In this document: in pieces, positions 16,674-26,229 of the stretch
How the letters are laid out: every line of letters starts with the position of its first letter
Position numbering within the stretch: position 1 is the stretch's first letter
Origin: Candidatus Gastranaerophilales bacterium
Lineage (GTDB): Bacteria > Cyanobacteriota > Vampirovibrionia > Gastranaerophilales > Gastranaerophilaceae
NCBI GenBank assembly: GCA_023662705.1
Contig: JAMPIM010000008.1
Span: 1 to 55,642, forward strand
Direction of reading: 5' to 3'
Length of the DNA: 55,642 nucleotides
Notes under the pieces: generated by a model
The model's input: the letters and a program-made list of their open reading frames with translations, nothing else
The model's database searches: none
What the model was told of the DNA's origin: nothing
Program-made: the position numbers and the translations under genes

Positions 16674-18140
16674 TTAAACTTTTCCTACAAACTTAATATC
16701 GTAGTCACAAACAAGCTCTTCATTTGCTAACACTGTAATATTAGATACAAATTCAGATAAAATAACAAAAATCATGTGTCTTAAATCCATTGGCACAGCA
16801 AGAATTGGTGTATCCAGTTTCTTAGACTTTGCTAATTTATTTATGTTACCGGCAATTTTATGAACATCTGCTGCATCAATTCTGATAATAGATTCACCTT
16901 CATCCTCATCAAAGAATCCTGAAACCATCTCAGCTGTCTCATCAGAAAATTCCATTACCTTGAGTTCACCGTCCTGTACCAAATCTTTTATGATAAGTTT
17001 TGAAAAAGCAAGACGCACTTTATCTAACAAATCTTCTTTTGTAGGTTCATTAGCATAATCATTAATCTTTTCAAATAAATAAACAATATTCTTAACTGAA
17101 ACTTTTTCTCTAATTAAGCAGGTAAGAAGATACTTCAAATCTGCAGCAGTCAGAAAATCAGGTATAATATTATCTACCAAGAAAGAATTTTTCTCAAGAA
17201 CAATTTCAACATACTTGTTAACATCGTTGTAATCCATAATATCCGAAACTTCTTTGATAGAAATATATTCAATCGCTTTTGCAATATATTCGGATGCACT
17301 TAACCCTCTTACCCAGAAATCTCTAACTCTGTCGCGAGGAATCCAAACAAGCTTTCTTCCGGTAATTTCATCTGTTATAACAAAATCTTCTTCGGTAACT
17401 TTATACCCTTTTATTTCGTCTTTATAAAATACAACATGTTCAGGAAAAACCATTGTACGGAAAACTTCCACATCATGAATCTTTATACTGAACTCATTAG
17501 AATTTAGTTCATCACTGCTGTGAAAATGAATATGCGGAATTACATAACCTAATCTATCTGTCAAATCTTGTCTAACCTTTACAGTTTGAGCAAGAAGATT
17601 ATCACTGTAATCCAATGAAACCAGCTCAAGAATTTCTTCTGAAAGGTTAACTGTAAATTTTTCCTCCTTAATAGAAGAATACATACTGTCAGGTGAAATC
17701 TCATTTACAAGAGCTTGCTTTAAAGCATCTAACTGTCTTAATTCATCAGACATCTGATTATTTAATCTGTTCTTATCATCTATAGATAAATTATCGCTCT
17801 CAAGTTGAGACTTAATTCTCTTGATTCTTTCCTTCTGATTAGTAATCTTTAACTGAATTTCTTTACAAGATTCATAAGGGCTTGTAGGAGCAGCAAGCAT
17901 TTTTTCCATACGATATTTGAAATTAGTGATATTCACAATATCATCCAAATCAGTCTTATCTTCTTCCTGCTTTTCACGCATAAAAATACAGTTGAAATCA
18001 ATTGACTTTTCAGTCTCAATTTCATGCATGGTATATAAATCCCAACCCTCATCAGACATTTGATTAAGCAAATCTTCCAACGCCTGCTTATCATCTGTAG
18101 GAACTGATTTAATTACATACTGCATTTTCTTGCTGTACAT
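16674..18140 (-). CDS. Soluble FlhA-type export-gate domain protein without membrane part
   Basis: The 488-residue protein has three parts. Residues 6-55 (MQYVIKSVPTDD, LLNQMSDEGWDLYTMHE) look like a DUF4177-type domain. Residues 90-160 are Lys/Glu-rich and probably coiled. Residues 185-488 resemble the cytoplasmic domain of the FlhA/InvA family: VRQDLTDRLGYVIPHIHFHS (189-208), a FLTAADLKYLLTCLIREKVS block (329-348), then NIVYLFEKINDYA, and the C-terminal TPILAVPMDLRHMIFVILSE with VLANEEL. The eight membrane helices of FlhA are absent. The start at 18140 has GAGGAGG upstream and leaves 1 nt after the preceding stop. In FlhA this domain binds export chaperones and substrates; its role alone is unknown. 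Confidence 0.75.
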   Translation of the reverse strand: MYSKKMQYVIKSVPTDDKQALEDLLNQMSDEGWDLYTMHEIETEKSIDFNCIFMREKQEEDKTDLDDIVNITNFKYRMEKMLAAPTSPYESCKEIQLKITNQKERIKRIKSQLESDNLSIDDKNRLNNQMSDELRQLDALKQALVNEISPDSMYSSIKEEKFTVNLSEEILELVSLDYSDNLLAQTVKVRQDLTDRLGYVIPHIHFHSSDELNSNEFSIKIHDVEVFRTMVFPEHVVFYKDEIKGYKVTEEDFVITDEITGRKLVWIPRDRVRDFWVRGLSASEYIAKAIEYISIKEVSDIMDYNDVNKYVEIVLEKNSFLVDNIIPDFLTAADLKYLLTCLIREKVSVKNIVYLFEKINDYANEPTKEDLLDKVRLAFSKLIIKDLVQDGELKVMEFSDETAEMVSGFFDEDEGESIIRIDAADVHKIAGNINKLAKSKKLDTPILAVPMDLRHMIFVILSEFVSNITVLANEELVCDYDIKFVGKV

Positions 18141-18141
18141 T

Positions 18142-19461
18142 CTATTCCTCCTCTGCACGAATAATCTTATATATCATATTATTATGAAGCGGTTTATCTT
18201 TCGCTATATCAAACGCTTCGTCACAATATTTTTGAGCGATTTTTGTTTTCTCAGGGTCATTTGAATAGATTGTATATAAGACATCCCCTTCATTTACCCC
18301 TTCACCGCTCTTCTTATTCAAAAATACACCTACACTGTAATCAATCGGATCGATTTTTCTGTCTCTTCCCGCACCCAAAATTTTACAAGCATAAGCGATT
18401 TTATAAGCATCAATATTATGAACATAACCGCTCTTTTTAGCTTCACATTCCACTTTGTACTCAGGAAGGTCAAACAAATCATAGTTATCAACGATTTCAG
18501 GATTTCCACCCTGAGAAGCAATAAGTTCCTTGAATTTTTCAAGCGCTTTACCTTCATGAACAAGTTCTTTCAAATAAGCCTTCGCTGCATTTCTGTCATG
18601 GTAAATACCCAGCTGAACCAATGCGATTGAAGCAAAAGAATAAGTTAATTCAGCAACATCACCTTCAGTAATATTTCCCTTCAAGAACTCAATTGATTCA
18701 ATGATTTCAAGCGAATTTCCAACCGCTCTCCCAAGAGGTTCTTCCATCGATGTAATAACAGCAGTAATTGATTTGTTTAAAATCTTACCGATATTAACCA
18801 TCAATTTGGAAAGCTCTACAGCATCCTCAGGTGTTTTCATAAAAGCACCCGAACCATATTTAACATCAAGAACAATATTCTTAGCTCCTGAGGCAATCTT
18901 CTTTGATACAACAGAAGAGGCAATCAAAGGCATACTGTCAACAGTTGCGGTAACATCGCGAAGCGCATATAGTTTCCCGTCAGCAGGAGTTAAATTCTGT
19001 GTCTGGGAAGCAATCGCAACATTAATTTTCTTAACCTGAGCAATCAATTCTTCAATAGTTAATTTTGTATTAAAATTCGGAATTGATTCCAGTTTATCAA
19101 TTGTTCCGCCTGTGTGCCCAAGCCCCTTGCCTGATAATTTTGCAACAGGAACTCCCGCTGCTGCAAGAAGCGGAATCAAAGTAATAGTGACCTTATCACC
19201 AACACCGCCGGTTGAATGTTTATCGACTATAGAATCTGTTAAGTCTCCAAAATCAATAACTTCACCCGATTTAATCATAGCTTCGGTTAAATATGCAGTT
19301 TCTTCTTCTGTCAAACCTTTAAAATAAACCGCCATCAACCATGCTGAAATCTGGTAATCAGGAGCAGTTTCATCCATCAAAGAATCAATCAAAAAATTAA
19401 TTTCTTCTTTTGATAAAACCTGTCCCTGTTTTTTCTTTTCAATAAGGTCAACTATTCTCAT
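18142..19461 (-). CDS. pdp: Pyrimidine-nucleoside (thymidine) phosphorylase
   Basis: This enzyme cleaves uridine/thymidine/deoxyuridine with phosphate to give the base and (deoxy)ribose 1-phosphate in pyrimidine salvage. The 439-residue length matches the Pdp/DeoA family (about 430-440). Recognisable motifs are the phosphate-binding DKHSTGGVGDKVT (about residue 84-96), KLSGKGLGHTGGTIDKLESI (108-127) and the ASGAKNIVLDVKYGSGAFM block. The C-terminal domain (GYVHNIDAYKIAYACKILGA, RDRKIDPIDYSVGV) is complete. It lies between the Skp-like gene and the FlhA-like gene with 1-4 nt spacing, so it belongs to the same transcript. Confidence 0.93.
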   Translation of the reverse strand: MRIVDLIEKKKQGQVLSKEEINFLIDSLMDETAPDYQISAWLMAVYFKGLTEEETAYLTEAMIKSGEVIDFGDLTDSIVDKHSTGGVGDKVTITLIPLLAAAGVPVAKLSGKGLGHTGGTIDKLESIPNFNTKLTIEELIAQVKKINVAIASQTQNLTPADGKLYALRDVTATVDSMPLIASSVVSKKIASGAKNIVLDVKYGSGAFMKTPEDAVELSKLMVNIGKILNKSITAVITSMEEPLGRAVGNSLEIIESIEFLKGNITEGDVAELTYSFASIALVQLGIYHDRNAAKAYLKELVHEGKALEKFKELIASQGGNPEIVDNYDLFDLPEYKVECEAKKSGYVHNIDAYKIAYACKILGAGRDRKIDPIDYSVGVFLNKKSGEGVNEGDVLYTIYSNDPEKTKIAQKYCDEAFDIAKDKPLHNNMIYKIIRAEEE

Positions 19462-19464
19462 ATA

Positions 19465-19911
19465 TTACTTTGCACCTTTCAATTTATTGATTACCATATC
19501 GGAAATATCAAGACCGCCGACAAAAACACCTCTTTGATCCATAACTGCATCAAGTTTCTGCTCAACCATTACAGCTTTTGCAGCATCTTTGATTTTGTCA
19601 TAAACTTCTTTTTCACGTTTTGTTTTCAAAGCTACATAAGCAGCTTCTTTTGCCTTAAATTCAGCAGCAGTTTTTTCTTCAAAAGACTGTTTCTTCAAAG
19701 GTGTATCAAGAGCCTTATATTCTTTTTCTTTATCTACTAAATATTGCTGCATTTCCAAGCCTTTAGCATCAACCTCTTTAGTAGCTTTTTTAGCGTAATC
19801 GTAGTTATCAATTACTTTAGCGTAATCAATATAACCCACACCTGAAGCATTCGCTAAACCTGTCACAGCTATAATAGCAAGTGCTGTTAAAGCAAGTTTT
19901 AAATTTTTCAT
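19465..19911 (-). CDS. Skp/OmpH family periplasmic chaperone
   Basis: The 148-residue protein has a clear signal peptide (MKNLKLALTALAIIAVTGLANA, cleavage after Ala-Xaa-Ala). It is followed by the OmpH core: GVGYIDYAKVIDNYDYAKKA, then long Lys/Glu/Ala helices that form the Skp tentacles, and a final strand-like AKAVMVEQKLDAVMDQRGVF. Skp holds unfolded outer-membrane proteins on their way to the BAM complex. Its gene follows bamA by 25 nt, the classical arrangement, which supports a diderm envelope. Confidence 0.9.
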   Translation of the reverse strand: MKNLKLALTALAIIAVTGLANASGVGYIDYAKVIDNYDYAKKATKEVDAKGLEMQQYLVDKEKEYKALDTPLKKQSFEEKTAAEFKAKEAAYVALKTKREKEVYDKIKDAAKAVMVEQKLDAVMDQRGVFVGGLDISDMVINKLKGAK

Positions 19912-19936
19912 AATATAAACCTCCTAAATTTTAATT

Positions 19937-21844
19937 TTAATACATCATGTCACCGGCACCGAAAGTGAAGTAACCGTTACGCGAACCGTTCGGGCCGGGA
20001 TTTGTAAGCGGGAAGCCGTAGTCGATTGATAATGGGCCTACACCAGGAATTGTAATCTTCAAACCAACACCGGCAGTAATTGCGTGAATTGGTCTTTCAT
20101 ACAAAGTACTTGAAATTGTAGGATTAAATACTTTACCTGCATCAACCCAGAAAGTCATTCTCAAATTGTGTAAGAAATTAACCTTGAATCTGTCAACAAA
20201 AGGAAGCGGAGTAGCCAATTCAGCAGAACCCATAATAAATGAAGTACCTGTACCTACACCATTAACTTTGTAACCTCTGACAGTATAAGGACCGCCCAAT
20301 CTGTATGCCATAATTTCAGGCATATTGTCTCCATGAACTTTCAAACCACCGCGGCCTGTAAATGTCAATGAAGATTTTTTACCTACAGGAACATATCTTT
20401 TAGCCATACCTAACAATCGGCCGTTTGTTTTTCCGAAACCGTCAAGCCCGAATGCTTCTTCAAATCTTGCAGAAACAAGAGAACCATTACGAGGATTAAC
20501 TGCGGAGTCTCTTGAATCGTAAGCAATACCCGGTGCAAGTCTTAAGAACAAACCGCCCTCAAGCTGTTTAGCCCTGTCTGCGATATTTAATCCGTATTTA
20601 TTATAAAGATTTGTTATGTTATTAGCATCACCTTCTGAAAGATGAATATGTTCAATCCCTGTAGTGAAGGTGGTTGACAAGTGAGGATTGATTCTCATTC
20701 TATGCGCAACAGTACTTTCAATACCGATTCTGCGCTCAATTGCAAGCGGAATCTGATAACTTCCCAAATCTCTATAGTAGATTTTACTCATCAAAGAATT
20801 ATCTGCGTTAAGAAAATGAGGTTCAAAGAAACTCAATTCAGCCTGATAGTTCATGTGAGACTTAATAGAAGAGTCACTCATTAAAATACCGGAGCCGACC
20901 AAACCTGTCAAAGAAACTCTCTGGTTCATGCCGCGGAAGTTGTTATCGGAAATACCTACCGAACCAAAAGCACCTGTAGCCGAATCCAAACCGCCGCCTA
21001 ATGATATTGCAGCAGTTCTTTGTTCTTTTAATTCAATTGTAATATCAAATTTATCAGGATTATCTTGAGAAACTTCGATTGTACGGTTAACATCTTTAAA
21101 CGCCTGAGTCGAATACAATCTAACTAAATCCTGTTTAATAATATTTTCATTATAAACAGTATCAGGCTCAGTCATGATATTACGTTCAACAACATATTCT
21201 TTTGTTTTTTCATTACCCGAAATCAGAATTTTGTTGATCTTTCCTTCTGTAATACTAAGGTTCAAAGTTCCGTCAGGATCATCATAAATTGAATCGATTT
21301 TTGATAATATATATCCCTTAGAATAGTAGCAAGCATTAATCTTTTCCATCGCGGCATTAATGTCTGTTATGTTTTGGGGTTTGCCTTTTAAAGGAAGCAA
21401 ATAACGCATCAACTCATCAGAAGACACAACAGTATTACCTTCAATAGTAAAATCCGTTACAGGAACGTTTTCTTCAAGAATAATTTTCAAAGAAATCGTA
21501 CCATTAGAGTTCTTAACAGGAATTGCCTTCATCCTTTCGGTAAAATAACCGAGCTTATAAATAGTCTTCAAATCCTGCTGCATTAAGTCTTTGTCATACA
21601 AATCACCTTTTTGCAGAGACATTTTTTTCAAGATAAATTCGGGCTTAATAATATTTGCCCCAAGAATCTCGATATCATTGATGTAAGCGGTATTTGTTTC
21701 AAAAGCATGTTCTTCTTCCAAAGGAGCTTCCATCATCTCTTTATCGGTCATTTCTTCCACAGCAAAAGATGCAGGAATGCCTACCATTCCTAAAGCAAAC
21801 ATTAATATTATAAAATTTTTATATATTTTAAACAGACTTTGCAA
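19937..21844 (-). CDS. bamA: Outer membrane assembly protein BamA/Omp85
   Basis: The 635-residue Omp85 protein inserts beta-barrel proteins into the outer membrane. A signal peptide spans residues 1-28. Three POTRA repeats follow (starting near AYINDIEILGANIIKPEFIL, VPVTDFTIEGNTVVSSDELM, and INKILISGNEKTKEYVVERN). Proteobacterial BamA has five; three is the cyanobacterial-type number. The barrel contains the hallmark YTVRGYKVNGVGTG and ends in a Phe/Tyr-rich strand. The start codon is TTG with GGAGTGG upstream. It probably begins the transcript running through skp, pdp and the downstream cluster. Confidence 0.94.
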   Translation of the reverse strand: MQSLFKIYKNFIILMFALGMVGIPASFAVEEMTDKEMMEAPLEEEHAFETNTAYINDIEILGANIIKPEFILKKMSLQKGDLYDKDLMQQDLKTIYKLGYFTERMKAIPVKNSNGTISLKIILEENVPVTDFTIEGNTVVSSDELMRYLLPLKGKPQNITDINAAMEKINACYYSKGYILSKIDSIYDDPDGTLNLSITEGKINKILISGNEKTKEYVVERNIMTEPDTVYNENIIKQDLVRLYSTQAFKDVNRTIEVSQDNPDKFDITIELKEQRTAAISLGGGLDSATGAFGSVGISDNNFRGMNQRVSLTGLVGSGILMSDSSIKSHMNYQAELSFFEPHFLNADNSLMSKIYYRDLGSYQIPLAIERRIGIESTVAHRMRINPHLSTTFTTGIEHIHLSEGDANNITNLYNKYGLNIADRAKQLEGGLFLRLAPGIAYDSRDSAVNPRNGSLVSARFEEAFGLDGFGKTNGRLLGMAKRYVPVGKKSSLTFTGRGGLKVHGDNMPEIMAYRLGGPYTVRGYKVNGVGTGTSFIMGSAELATPLPFVDRFKVNFLHNLRMTFWVDAGKVFNPTISSTLYERPIHAITAGVGLKITIPGVGPLSIDYGFPLTNPGPNGSRNGYFTFGAGDMMY

Positions 21845-22000
21845 CTATCCACTCCAAAGTGTATAACTGAATTGTATCATAAATATTCATTTTATTCCAT
21901 TGTACAAAAAAATTTTTTAAACTCATTCTACGTAACATTTCTTAACAAAAAAGTCAATTTTTTTAAAAAAAGTAACTTTATTAGTTTAGAGGATATTTCT

Positions 22001-23932
22001 ATGGGCTTAATGAACTGGATAAACAAAGCTATAGACACAGTAACCACAACCGTCAAGGAGTTTGTGGCACCTCAAAGCACGTCTTCTGTTTCAACAGCTC
22101 AAAAAACTAAAGAAACAGTGCCGATGGTAAGTAAGGAAACTCAAGAGGCACAAAAAAATGAAGATTCGGTAGAAATTAAAAACAAAACAAAAACAAGAGA
22201 TTCTGCATACAAATTAATTGAAGAAATATGCGTTAAATACGATATTGACATGGAAGAAGCAAAAAAATATAACTTCCTTGAATCAATAACAGGTTTCTCA
22301 TCAGAAGAACTTGCTACAAAAACAAAAGATGATTTAGCTCCGTTTATGGAAGCATTGAAGAAAACTCTAAGCAATCGTCAATGGACATTCTGGAAATCAA
22401 ACAGCGGCGAAGAGAATCTTAAAAAAATTGCAAAAAGTGCAAACGATAATTATATCGACTCAGTAACCGGAAGAGGGTTCTGGGGCAATTTATTCAGAAG
22501 CAACAAAGATGTATCTGAAAAATTAAAAAAAGCCGGCTACAATGAAGTAAATGAAGCTAATGTGAAAGCTTATTTCCAAAGCTTAATTAGCGATGCAGTT
22601 GCAAGCGGTGATAAAAACAAAATTGAAGATGCCTATAAAGATGCTTTCAAAACATTCGGGGACTTGTTAAAAGATACCCAAGATCCGCAGCAAAGAGCAG
22701 TTTTGACAGCTGCTATTTCAGAATTAAAAGCAAGCGTAAGAAATACAGCAGCAAGATTAAGTATCACCAGCTGTCAAAACGATAAAAAATCTCAAATGTT
22801 TGTTGCAAAAGCCATCAACACAAACTATAGAGCAATGACCTGTTCTAAAGATGCATTAGGTAATCGTACCAGTGAAGAAGACAATCTTGAAATAGCTCAA
22901 ACAGCATTCCAATATATGTCAGAAGAAGACTCAATTGCAGCATTAGACGAAACCAAATCTTATATTAAATCATTAGAAACTAAAATTCAAAACGGTGAAA
23001 CTCTGACCGAAGAAGAACAAATTTTCTATGACAGCGTAAGATTCTCACAATATGCAGGGGCTATAGTTGGTGCTTCTTGCAATGTTAATTACGCAAGTCC
23101 TGATAATGTTCTCGGAAAAATCGATACCGATACAGCTGAATTGGGTATTCAAGAAAGAGTCTACCAAACAGCTTCTGCATACGTAGAATCTCATCAGGAT
23201 TCATTACCAATCACAACGCAACAGTTTACGCAAAAAGTAAACAATGCAACAAATGGTAACTATTCTACCGTTATAGCAAACAGCACAGCCTCAAATGTTT
23301 ACACTGTTGCATCAGCAAAAACCACATCAAGTCAAAATACAAAAACCCAAAATAATACTACAACTCAGAATTCACAAAATACTACAGTCAGCGCGGCTGT
23401 TCAAACTCAAACAACTCCGCAAGTCCAAATTGATACACAAAGTAGTTCTCAAACAGAATTTACAATCGCACAAACAAATCAAACCGACGGCACTACTGCG
23501 CCGCCTAAAACCGACACGGTTCAAACACGCAGTGAACAGAAGAAAGTTTCTCACACAGATAATCCAAAAGCAGCAACTGCTGCTCCCGAAAGAGTTTCAA
23601 CAGGGGTTATCAGTCGTGACAATGCAATCAAAGGCGGAGTCAAAGCTGTTAAACAATATGCAAAAGACAACAATCTTAATACATTAGACCTTGCAATTGA
23701 TTCTCTTAACTCAAGTTTTGCGAGCAGTTCTACAAGAAAATGGGCTCTTGCACAATTTGAAGCAGCAAGTAACTCTGAACAGGTGTTAAACTTCCATAAA
23801 ATCACCCACAGCTCAAGTGCTCTTGCGGCTGCACAAACAATGGACGACAAAACAAGAAGTCAACTGAATACATTCAGAAGCTACTATATCAAAGAAGCTG
23901 TTGAAAATCTTGATGAAACTTCTATAGCCTAA
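22001..23932 (+). CDS. Large helical protein of unknown function with Gln/Thr-rich linker
   Basis: I do not recognise this 643-residue protein. It begins MGLMNWINKAIDTVTTTVKE, has a Lys/Glu-rich helical body (about residues 50-420), a low-complexity Gln/Thr/Ser/Asn linker (about 430-540, for example QNTTVSAAVQTQTTPQVQ), and a helical C-terminal domain ending NLDETSIA. There is no signal peptide or membrane segment. I chose the start at 22001 because GAGGA lies upstream; the open frame extends 54 codons further through an AT-rich leader that does not look coding. The architecture of two folded domains joined by a polar linker resembles secreted or surface proteins. Its stop overlaps the topA stop by 4 nt, tail to tail. 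Confidence 0.75.
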   Translation: MGLMNWINKAIDTVTTTVKEFVAPQSTSSVSTAQKTKETVPMVSKETQEAQKNEDSVEIKNKTKTRDSAYKLIEEICVKYDIDMEEAKKYNFLESITGFSSEELATKTKDDLAPFMEALKKTLSNRQWTFWKSNSGEENLKKIAKSANDNYIDSVTGRGFWGNLFRSNKDVSEKLKKAGYNEVNEANVKAYFQSLISDAVASGDKNKIEDAYKDAFKTFGDLLKDTQDPQQRAVLTAAISELKASVRNTAARLSITSCQNDKKSQMFVAKAINTNYRAMTCSKDALGNRTSEEDNLEIAQTAFQYMSEEDSIAALDETKSYIKSLETKIQNGETLTEEEQIFYDSVRFSQYAGAIVGASCNVNYASPDNVLGKIDTDTAELGIQERVYQTASAYVESHQDSLPITTQQFTQKVNNATNGNYSTVIANSTASNVYTVASAKTTSSQNTKTQNNTTTQNSQNTTVSAAVQTQTTPQVQIDTQSSSQTEFTIAQTNQTDGTTAPPKTDTVQTRSEQKKVSHTDNPKAATAAPERVSTGVISRDNAIKGGVKAVKQYAKDNNLNTLDLAIDSLNSSFASSSTRKWALAQFEAASNSEQVLNFHKITHSSSALAAAQTMDDKTRSQLNTFRSYYIKEAVENLDETSIA

Positions 23933-26229
23933 GCTTCTTCCGTTGTTTCAAGTTGTTTTTTGTAAGAACAAGTTCTGCTTGAACAGCTTTCAAATGTGCC
24001 GTTTTTAGTAATGCGTTTTACAAGCAGTTCGCCGCATTCAGGACATTTGTCACCTGTAGGCTCATCCCAGAGTGCAAAAGAGCAATCAGGGTATTTATTA
24101 CATCCAAAGAAAATCTTACCTGATTTTGATTTCTTTTCAATAATCTCACCTTCTCCGCACTTAGGGCATTTTACACCCGTTGAGCGAATATATTTTTTAC
24201 GGTTTTTGCATTCTACGCATTCAAGGTATTTGCCATACGGGCCTGTTTTCATGACCATATCACCCTGACATTTTTCGCATTTCTCTTCAACTACCTTGGG
24301 TTGGTTTTCTCCTGATTCATTATCAGAATCCAATTCGTTCAAGTAATTAATAGAAATAGTCGTTTTACACTCAGGATAACCTGAACATCCCAAAAACTGA
24401 TTACCGGTACGACTTGTTCTCACAAGCATTTTCTTACCGCAGTTCGGACAAAGTTTATCGCTTTCTATAACAACCCTCTCAGCCGTCTTCATAACCGCGT
24501 TAACTTCTTCCATAAACGGAGTATAGAAGTCTTTTAGAACTACATTCCAAATTAATTTCTTTTCCGCAATCTGGTCGAGTTTTGCTTCCATGCCTGCAGT
24601 GAATTTGTAATCCATAATATCCGCGAACTGGCTCACAAGCTGTTTACATACTGTTCTTCCCAACAATGTCGGATGCAAAGCCTTATCACGTTTCTCAACA
24701 TACTTTCGGGTCTGAATAACAGTAATAATCGTCGCATAAGTAGACGGACGACCAATTCCGTGTTCTTCCAAAGCTTTAACAAGAGAGGCCTCATTATATC
24801 TTGGAGGCGGCTGTGTAAAGTGCTGCTTAGGTTCAACCTTCTGACACTTAACCTTATCTCCCTGTTCCAAATCAGGAATCTTTGCTTCTGCTTCCTGCTC
24901 TTCTTCATCAGCATCGTTATAAACCTTCAAGAAACCGTCAAACATAACTTTGCTTGTACCTGCTCTTAAAGTATAATCTCCTGCCGTAATCTCAACAGTT
25001 TTATTTGCAACATCCGCAGGTGCCATCTGGGATGACATGAATTTTTCCCAAATAAGTTTATATAGCTTGTATTGGTCGTTATCCAAATATTGTTTAATAC
25101 TTTCAGGTGTTTTATCAGGATAAGAAGGTCTGATAGCTTCGTGAGCATCCTGAACATTTTGCTTGCCTTTTACATAGTTATTAGCTGTAGAAGGATAGTA
25201 TTTTTCACCGTAATTAGCAGTAATAAAGTCCTTCGCCATAGCTTGAGCATCGTCAGAAACACGAACAGAGTCCGTTCTCATATAGGTAATCAAACCGACA
25301 GGGTTACCGTCAATTTCCATACCTTCATAAAGTTTCTGCGCAACCTGCATTGTTTTTTGAACTCCGAACCCGAGTTTTGAACTCGCTGCACGCTGTAGTG
25401 TTGAAGTAATAAACGGTGCAGTAGGTTTGCGTTTGGTTGTCTTTTTAGTAACCTTGGTTACATCAAAATCTTCAGGATAATTCTTAAGAAAATCAACAAT
25501 CTTTTGAGCTTCTTCAGCATTCGGAATATTCTTATCAACAGCTTTACCCTTGATTTTAGAAAGTTCTGCTTCAAAAGATTTATCACCCTTAGCCAATATA
25601 GCATGGATTGACCAGTATTCCTGTGGAACAAATGCTTCTATCTCTTCTTCTCTTTCGCAAATCATACGAAGAGCTACAGATTGAACCCTTCCCGCAGAAA
25701 GGTTTCTGTTACCAATCTGTTTCCATAAAACAGGCGATAATTTAAAACCTACAAGTTTATCCAAAATCTGTCTTGTCTGCTGCGCCTGAACCATATCCAT
25801 ATCAATAGGACGCGGGTTCTCAACAGAATGCTTAACCGCTTTCGGTGTAATTTCGTTAAACACAATACGATAAATCTTATCATCAGGCACCTTAAGAACT
25901 TGTCTTACGTGCCACGCAATAGCTTCTCCCTCGCGGTCAGGGTCGGCTGCGAGATAGATTTTGTCGCTATGTTTAGCTAAATCATTTAATTTAGTTACAA
26001 CTTTTTGCTTGCCTTGAATAATTTCAAACTTCGGTTCAAAATTATTGTTTACATCAAAGCCAAGATTATCCGTTTTAGGGTCTTTTAGAGGCAAATTTCT
26101 AATATGCCCGAAACTCGCTTCAATCTGAAAACCATCACCTAAGATTTTCTTAATGGTTTTCGATTTAGCAGGAGACTCGACTATTACGAGTGCTTTTTCT
26201 TTCTTACTTTTCTTTTCGGCAACGGTCAT
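23929..26229 (-). CDS. topA: DNA topoisomerase I
   Basis: Type IA topoisomerase that relaxes negative supercoils. The 766-residue protein opens with the Toprim motif (ALVIVESPAKSKTIKKIL) and has AADPDREGEAIAWH. The catalytic tyrosine is Tyr316 in LITYMRTDSVRVS. The C-terminus carries four zinc-ribbon repeats of the topoisomerase type: CPNCGKKM, CEKCQGDM, CPKCGEGE and CPECGELL, each with a second Cys pair. The last has CSSRTCSY. dprA overlaps its start by 4 nt (dprA stop and topA ATG), so the two are translationally coupled, a common arrangement. Confidence 0.97.
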   Translation of the reverse strand: MTVAEKKSKKEKALVIVESPAKSKTIKKILGDGFQIEASFGHIRNLPLKDPKTDNLGFDVNNNFEPKFEIIQGKQKVVTKLNDLAKHSDKIYLAADPDREGEAIAWHVRQVLKVPDDKIYRIVFNEITPKAVKHSVENPRPIDMDMVQAQQTRQILDKLVGFKLSPVLWKQIGNRNLSAGRVQSVALRMICEREEEIEAFVPQEYWSIHAILAKGDKSFEAELSKIKGKAVDKNIPNAEEAQKIVDFLKNYPEDFDVTKVTKKTTKRKPTAPFITSTLQRAASSKLGFGVQKTMQVAQKLYEGMEIDGNPVGLITYMRTDSVRVSDDAQAMAKDFITANYGEKYYPSTANNYVKGKQNVQDAHEAIRPSYPDKTPESIKQYLDNDQYKLYKLIWEKFMSSQMAPADVANKTVEITAGDYTLRAGTSKVMFDGFLKVYNDADEEEQEAEAKIPDLEQGDKVKCQKVEPKQHFTQPPPRYNEASLVKALEEHGIGRPSTYATIITVIQTRKYVEKRDKALHPTLLGRTVCKQLVSQFADIMDYKFTAGMEAKLDQIAEKKLIWNVVLKDFYTPFMEEVNAVMKTAERVVIESDKLCPNCGKKMLVRTSRTGNQFLGCSGYPECKTTISINYLNELDSDNESGENQPKVVEEKCEKCQGDMVMKTGPYGKYLECVECKNRKKYIRSTGVKCPKCGEGEIIEKKSKSGKIFFGCNKYPDCSFALWDEPTGDKCPECGELLVKRITKNGTFESCSSRTCSYKKQLETTEEA

